Positions 60,877 through 64,000 of a DNA stretch of 64,000 nt are shown here, one piece after another (positions within the stretch are counted from its first letter, which is position 1; every line of letters starts with the position of its first letter). The position numbers and the translations under genes are program-made. The stretch is from Saccharothrix longispora (GTDB lineage: Bacteria > Actinomycetota > Actinomycetes > Mycobacteriales > Pseudonocardiaceae): positions 62,001 through 126,000 of the forward strand of contig NZ_NSDM01000015.1 in assembly GCF_030852425.1 (NCBI RefSeq), written 5' to 3'. The notes below the pieces were generated by a model. That model did not search any database, had not been told where the DNA came from, and was given only the letters and a program-made list of their open reading frames with translations.

Positions 60877-62135
60877 TCCCGGGCGGCACGCCCGGGGCAG
60901 GTGGACCGCCCGCGGTTCCCTCCCTGGGCGAGCGGGACGAGGCGTTCATCGCGGACCCCTTCCCGTGCTACGGGGCGCTGAGGGCGCGCGGCCCCGTGCA
61001 CCGCGTGCGGCTGGCCGACGGGCGCGCGGTCTGGCTCGTCGTCGGCCACGACGAGGCGCGGGCGGCCCTGGTGGACCCGCGGTTGAGCCGGGAGTGGGTC
61101 AACGCCTCCCCCGACTACGCGGGCCCGGTGGGGCCTGCCGGGCCGGGCCGCTCCGCGATCGGCAAGCACCTGCTCATCGCCGATCCGCCGGACAGCGCCC
61201 GGCTGCGCGGGGTCGTGCTCAAGGCGTTCAGCCGCTCCCGGGTCGAGTCGCTCGCACCGCGCATCCGCCGCGCGACCGACGGGGTCCTGGGCTCCTTCGA
61301 GCGCCGGGGCCGTGCCGACCTGGTGGCGGACTTCGCCGAACCGCTCGTCGGCGAGGTGGTCGGGGGGCTGGTCGGCGTGCCCCTGCTGGAGCGGGACGCG
61401 GTGGCGCGGTGGACGCACGAACTGGCCCACCCCGAGGACGTGGAGCAGGAGGTCAGGGCCGCGGCCGCGCTGACCACGTGGGTCGAGCGGTTCTCCGGGC
61501 ACAAGCGCCGCCACCCCGGTGACGACCTGGCGAGCGCGTTCGCCGGGCTCGCGCGTGACGACCCCGGCACGCTGGCCCCGGACGAGGTGCCCGCCATGGT
61601 CTTCCTCGTGCTGATCGCCGGGTACCGCACGTCGGTGCACTTCCTGAGCAACGCCCTGCTCGCCCTGCTGCGCCACCCCGAGCAGCTCGCCGACCTGCGC
61701 GCCGACTGGTCGCTGCTGGGCGGCGCGCTGGAGGAGGCGGCCCGCTACGACGGGCCGGCCAACACCACCACGGTCCGGTTCACCCTCGCGCCCGTCGAAC
61801 TGGGCGGCGTGACGATCCCCGGCGGCGGGCAGCCGGTGTGCATCGCGCTGTCCGCGGCCGACCGCGACCCGTCGCGCTTCCCCGACCCCGACCGGTTCGA
61901 CATCCGCCGCGACACCGGCGCGCACCTCGGGTTCGGCCGCGGCGGCCGGTACTGCGCCGGGGCGCCCCTGGCCCGGACGCTGGGGGCGATCGCCGTGCGG
62001 ACGCTCCTGGAGCGCTTCCCCGACCTGCACGCGGCCCCGGACGAGGTCCCCGACCGGCATCCCGGGCTGCTCTTCCGCGGGCTGCGGCGCCTGCCGGTGG
62101 GGTTCACCCCCCGGGCGCGGCCCCGAACCCTCTGA
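60873..62135 (+). CDS. Cytochrome P450 with altered I-helix
   Basis: A 420-residue P450. The heme loop is FGRGGRYCAGAPLARTL with ligand Cys361, and the ExxR is in LEEAARYDGP. The I-helix reads VLIAGYRTSVHF: the usual acid-alcohol pair (A-G-x-[DE]-T) is Arg252-Thr253, with the acidic residue replaced. This may alter oxygen activation or mark a specialised, possibly peroxide-driven enzyme. It starts at GTG 60873 overlapping the LOG stop, with ~20 bp to the PKS. It likely modifies the starter acid or the polyketide. Confidence 0.9.
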   Translation: MIPGGTPGAGGPPAVPSLGERDEAFIADPFPCYGALRARGPVHRVRLADGRAVWLVVGHDEARAALVDPRLSREWVNASPDYAGPVGPAGPGRSAIGKHLLIADPPDSARLRGVVLKAFSRSRVESLAPRIRRATDGVLGSFERRGRADLVADFAEPLVGEVVGGLVGVPLLERDAVARWTHELAHPEDVEQEVRAAAALTTWVERFSGHKRRHPGDDLASAFAGLARDDPGTLAPDEVPAMVFLVLIAGYRTSVHFLSNALLALLRHPEQLADLRADWSLLGGALEEAARYDGPANTTTVRFTLAPVELGGVTIPGGGQPVCIALSAADRDPSRFPDPDRFDIRRDTGAHLGFGRGGRYCAGAPLARTLGAIAVRTLLERFPDLHAAPDEVPDRHPGLLFRGLRRLPVGFTPRARPRTL

Positions 62136-62155
62136 CACCACCAGGAAGGCGACAC

Positions 62156-64000
62156 GTGGACGACCACCGGTCACCCGTCACCGACGACCCCATCGCGATC
62201 GTGGCGATGGCCTGCCGACTGCCCGGCGGGGTCACCGCGCCGGAAGACCTGTGGCAGGTCCTCCTCGACGGCGCCGACGTGCTCTCCGGGTTCCCGACGG
62301 ACCGCGGCTGGGACCCCGACCTGTACGACCCCGACCCGACCAGGGTCGGCAAGGTCTACCTCAAGCGCAGCGGGTTCCTGCACGACGCGGCGGAGTTCGA
62401 CGCCGGGTTCTTCGGCATCTCCCCGCGCGAGGCGCGGGCGATCGACCCGCAGCAGCGGGTGATGCTGGAGATCGCCTGGGAGGCGGTCGAACGGGCGGGC
62501 ATCGACCCGCGGTCGCTGCGGGGCAGCCGCACTGGCGTCTTCGCCGGTGTGACCAACACCGACTACGGCGTGCGCTGGATGACCGGCGCGCCGAGCCTGC
62601 CCGAGTTCGAGGGCTACCTGGTGCTGGGCAGCTCCAACAGCGCCGCCTCCGGTCGCGTGTCCTACGCGCTGGGCCTGGTGGGGCCGGCGGTGTCGGTGGA
62701 CACGGCGTGCTCCTCGTCGCTGGTGGCGCTGCACCTGGCGAGCCAGGCGCTGCGCCGGGGCGAGTGCGATTTGGCGCTGGCCAGCGGGGTCACCGTGCAC
62801 ACCACGCCGGGCGTGTTCCAGGACTTCAGCAGGCAGCGCGGGCTGACCACGGAGGGCAGGGTCAGGTCGTTCGCCGCCGGGGCGGACGGCACCGCCTTCG
62901 GCGACGGCGCGGGTGTGCTGGTGGTGGAGCGGCTGTCCGACGCCCGTCGCAACGGGCACCCGGTGCTGGCGCTCGTGCGCGGCTCGGCGGTCAACCAGGA
63001 CGGGGCGAGCGACCAGCTGTCCGCCCCCAGCGGCGCGGCGCAGGAGGAGATGATCCGCCAGGCGCTCGCGGACGCCGGGTTGCGCCCCGGCGACGTGGAC
63101 GCGGTGGAGGGGCACGGCACCGCGACCCGGCTGGGCGACGTCAGCGAGGCCACGGCGATCCTGGCCACCTACGGGCAGGACCGGCCGGCCGACCGGCCGC
63201 TGTGGCTGGGCTCGGTGAAGTCCAACATCAGCCACACCGTCGCCGCCGCCGGCGTCGCGGGCGTGATCAAGGCGGTGCTGGCCATGCGGCACGGCGTGCT
63301 GCCGCGGACCCTGCACGTGGACGAGCCGACCCCGCTGGTGGACTGGGGCAGCGGCGCGGTCCGGCTGCTGACCGAGCAGCGCGAGTGGCCCGACACCGGC
63401 CGGCCCCGCCGCATCGGCGTGTCCTCGTTCGGGATCAGCGGCACCAACGCCCACGTCGTCCTCGAACAGGCGCCCCCCGCACCCGACGAGCCGGGCACCG
63501 GCGGGACGCCGCCCGTCGCGGCGGTCACGGTGCCCTGCCTGCTCTCCGGCCGGTCGGAGACGGCGTTGCGCGAGCAGGCGCGCGCCCTGCGCGCGCACCT
63601 CCTGGAGCACCCCGGGGCGCGGGTGGCCGACGTCGGCTTCTCGCTGGCGACGACCCGCAGCGCCTTCGAGCACCGCGCCGCGGTCCTCGCCGCCGACCGG
63701 GACGCGCTGCTGGCGGGGCTGGCGGCGGTGGCCGACGGCGAACCCGCCGGCACCGTGCTGCGCGGCACCGCCGGGCACGGCCGCCCGGTGTTCGTCTTCC
63801 CCGGCCAGGGCACCCAGTGGGTGGGCATGGCGGCGGAGCTGCTCGATTCCTCCCCGGTGTTCGCCGAACACGTCCGCCGCTGCGACGAAGCCCTCGCCCC
63901 CCACCAGGACTGGTCGGTGGCCGACGTGCTGCGCGTCGCCCCCGGCGCCCCGCCGTTGAGCCGCACGGACGTCCTGCAGGCGGCGGTGTTCGCCGTGCTG
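62156..64000 (+). CDS. Type I modular polyketide synthase, 5' part (KS-AT...)
   Basis: It starts at GTG 62156 after CCAGGAAGG and runs past the window (>615 residues seen). A short 12-residue leader is followed directly by a ketosynthase starting ...DPIAIVAMACRLPGG. The KS triad is Cys185 in VDTACSSSLVALHLA, His320 in EGHGTATRLGD and His360 in NISHTVAAAGVAG. A KS-AT linker is next, then an acyltransferase beginning VFPGQGTQWVGM. Having Cys185, the KS is an extending one, not a KSQ loading domain, and no loading AT-ACP is fused; the starter may come from the ACP-ligase upstream. The AT specificity motifs lie beyond the window. Confidence 0.95.
   Translation, partial: MDDHRSPVTDDPIAIVAMACRLPGGVTAPEDLWQVLLDGADVLSGFPTDRGWDPDLYDPDPTRVGKVYLKRSGFLHDAAEFDAGFFGISPREARAIDPQQRVMLEIAWEAVERAGIDPRSLRGSRTGVFAGVTNTDYGVRWMTGAPSLPEFEGYLVLGSSNSAASGRVSYALGLVGPAVSVDTACSSSLVALHLASQALRRGECDLALASGVTVHTTPGVFQDFSRQRGLTTEGRVRSFAAGADGTAFGDGAGVLVVERLSDARRNGHPVLALVRGSAVNQDGASDQLSAPSGAAQEEMIRQALADAGLRPGDVDAVEGHGTATRLGDVSEATAILATYGQDRPADRPLWLGSVKSNISHTVAAAGVAGVIKAVLAMRHGVLPRTLHVDEPTPLVDWGSGAVRLLTEQREWPDTGRPRRIGVSSFGISGTNAHVVLEQAPPAPDEPGTGGTPPVAAVTVPCLLSGRSETALREQARALRAHLLEHPGARVADVGFSLATTRSAFEHRAAVLAADRDALLAGLAAVADGEPAGTVLRGTAGHGRPVFVFPGQGTQWVGMAAELLDSSPVFAEHVRRCDEALAPHQDWSVADVLRVAPGAPPLSRTDVLQAAVFAVL

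Overview
The window is high-GC actinomycete DNA (heavy G/C at third codon positions, many GTG and TTG starts, 1-4 bp ATGA/GTGA start-stop overlaps). A complete DasR/DasABC/DasD chitobiose locus, SMI1/KNR4, WXG-type and NB-ARC/TPR proteins and a modular PKS suggest a mycelial actinomycete. My guess is Pseudonocardiaceae (Saccharothrix/Actinosynnema/Lentzea type), by inference only.

Layout. 1-7.2 kb: mostly minus-strand metabolic genes (carboxylate-amine ligase fragment, FAD/Rieske oxidoreductase, DUF6098-like protein, RibD/DHFR-like protein, secreted neutral ceramidase, cytochrome P450). 6.4-13.3 kb: das locus, with dasR divergent from dasA-dasB-dasC-dasD, followed by a secreted CBM/GH16-like enzyme. 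The dasR-dasA intergenic region carries DasR-type operators plus a LacI-type palindrome. 13.3-20.5 kb: XRE regulator, a GPH-type transporter coupled to a sphingosine-1-phosphate-lyase-like PLP enzyme, secreted small proteins and an SDR. 20.6-24.6 kb: a two-gene operon of a fused GT4-GT2 glycosyltransferase and a HemN/HemW-like radical SAM protein. 24.9-29.6 kb: small proteins and a cyclase-like/NB-ARC/TPR STAND protein.

29.6-46 kb is an accessory and partly decaying zone. It holds an AAC(3)-type acetyltransferase, frameshifted secreted proteins, an ATPase with a damaged P-loop, two alpha-lytic/streptogrisin-type proteases, a choice-of-anchor P-like surface protein, a dead insertion sequence, a methyltransferase behind a possible leader peptide, and fragments of an SDR and of other genes. 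44.3-47.7 kb: SMI1/KNR4-like protein, an unknown protein and a second SDR.

47.8-57.1 kb: a 2,901-residue giant protein with a WXG/ESX-like N-terminus, proline-rich repeats and an HEFGH zinc-protease-like motif, preceded by a small WXG-like partner. This looks like a type VII-associated polymorphic effector or surface protein. 58.5 kb to the end: the start of a biosynthetic cluster. An ACP fused to an aryl-acid-type adenylating enzyme, a LOG-family phosphoribohydrolase and a P450 are translationally coupled and followed by a type I modular PKS that runs off the window. The PKS begins directly with an extending-type KS, so the ACP-ligase probably supplies an acid starter unit in trans. No rRNA or tRNA gene was recognised.
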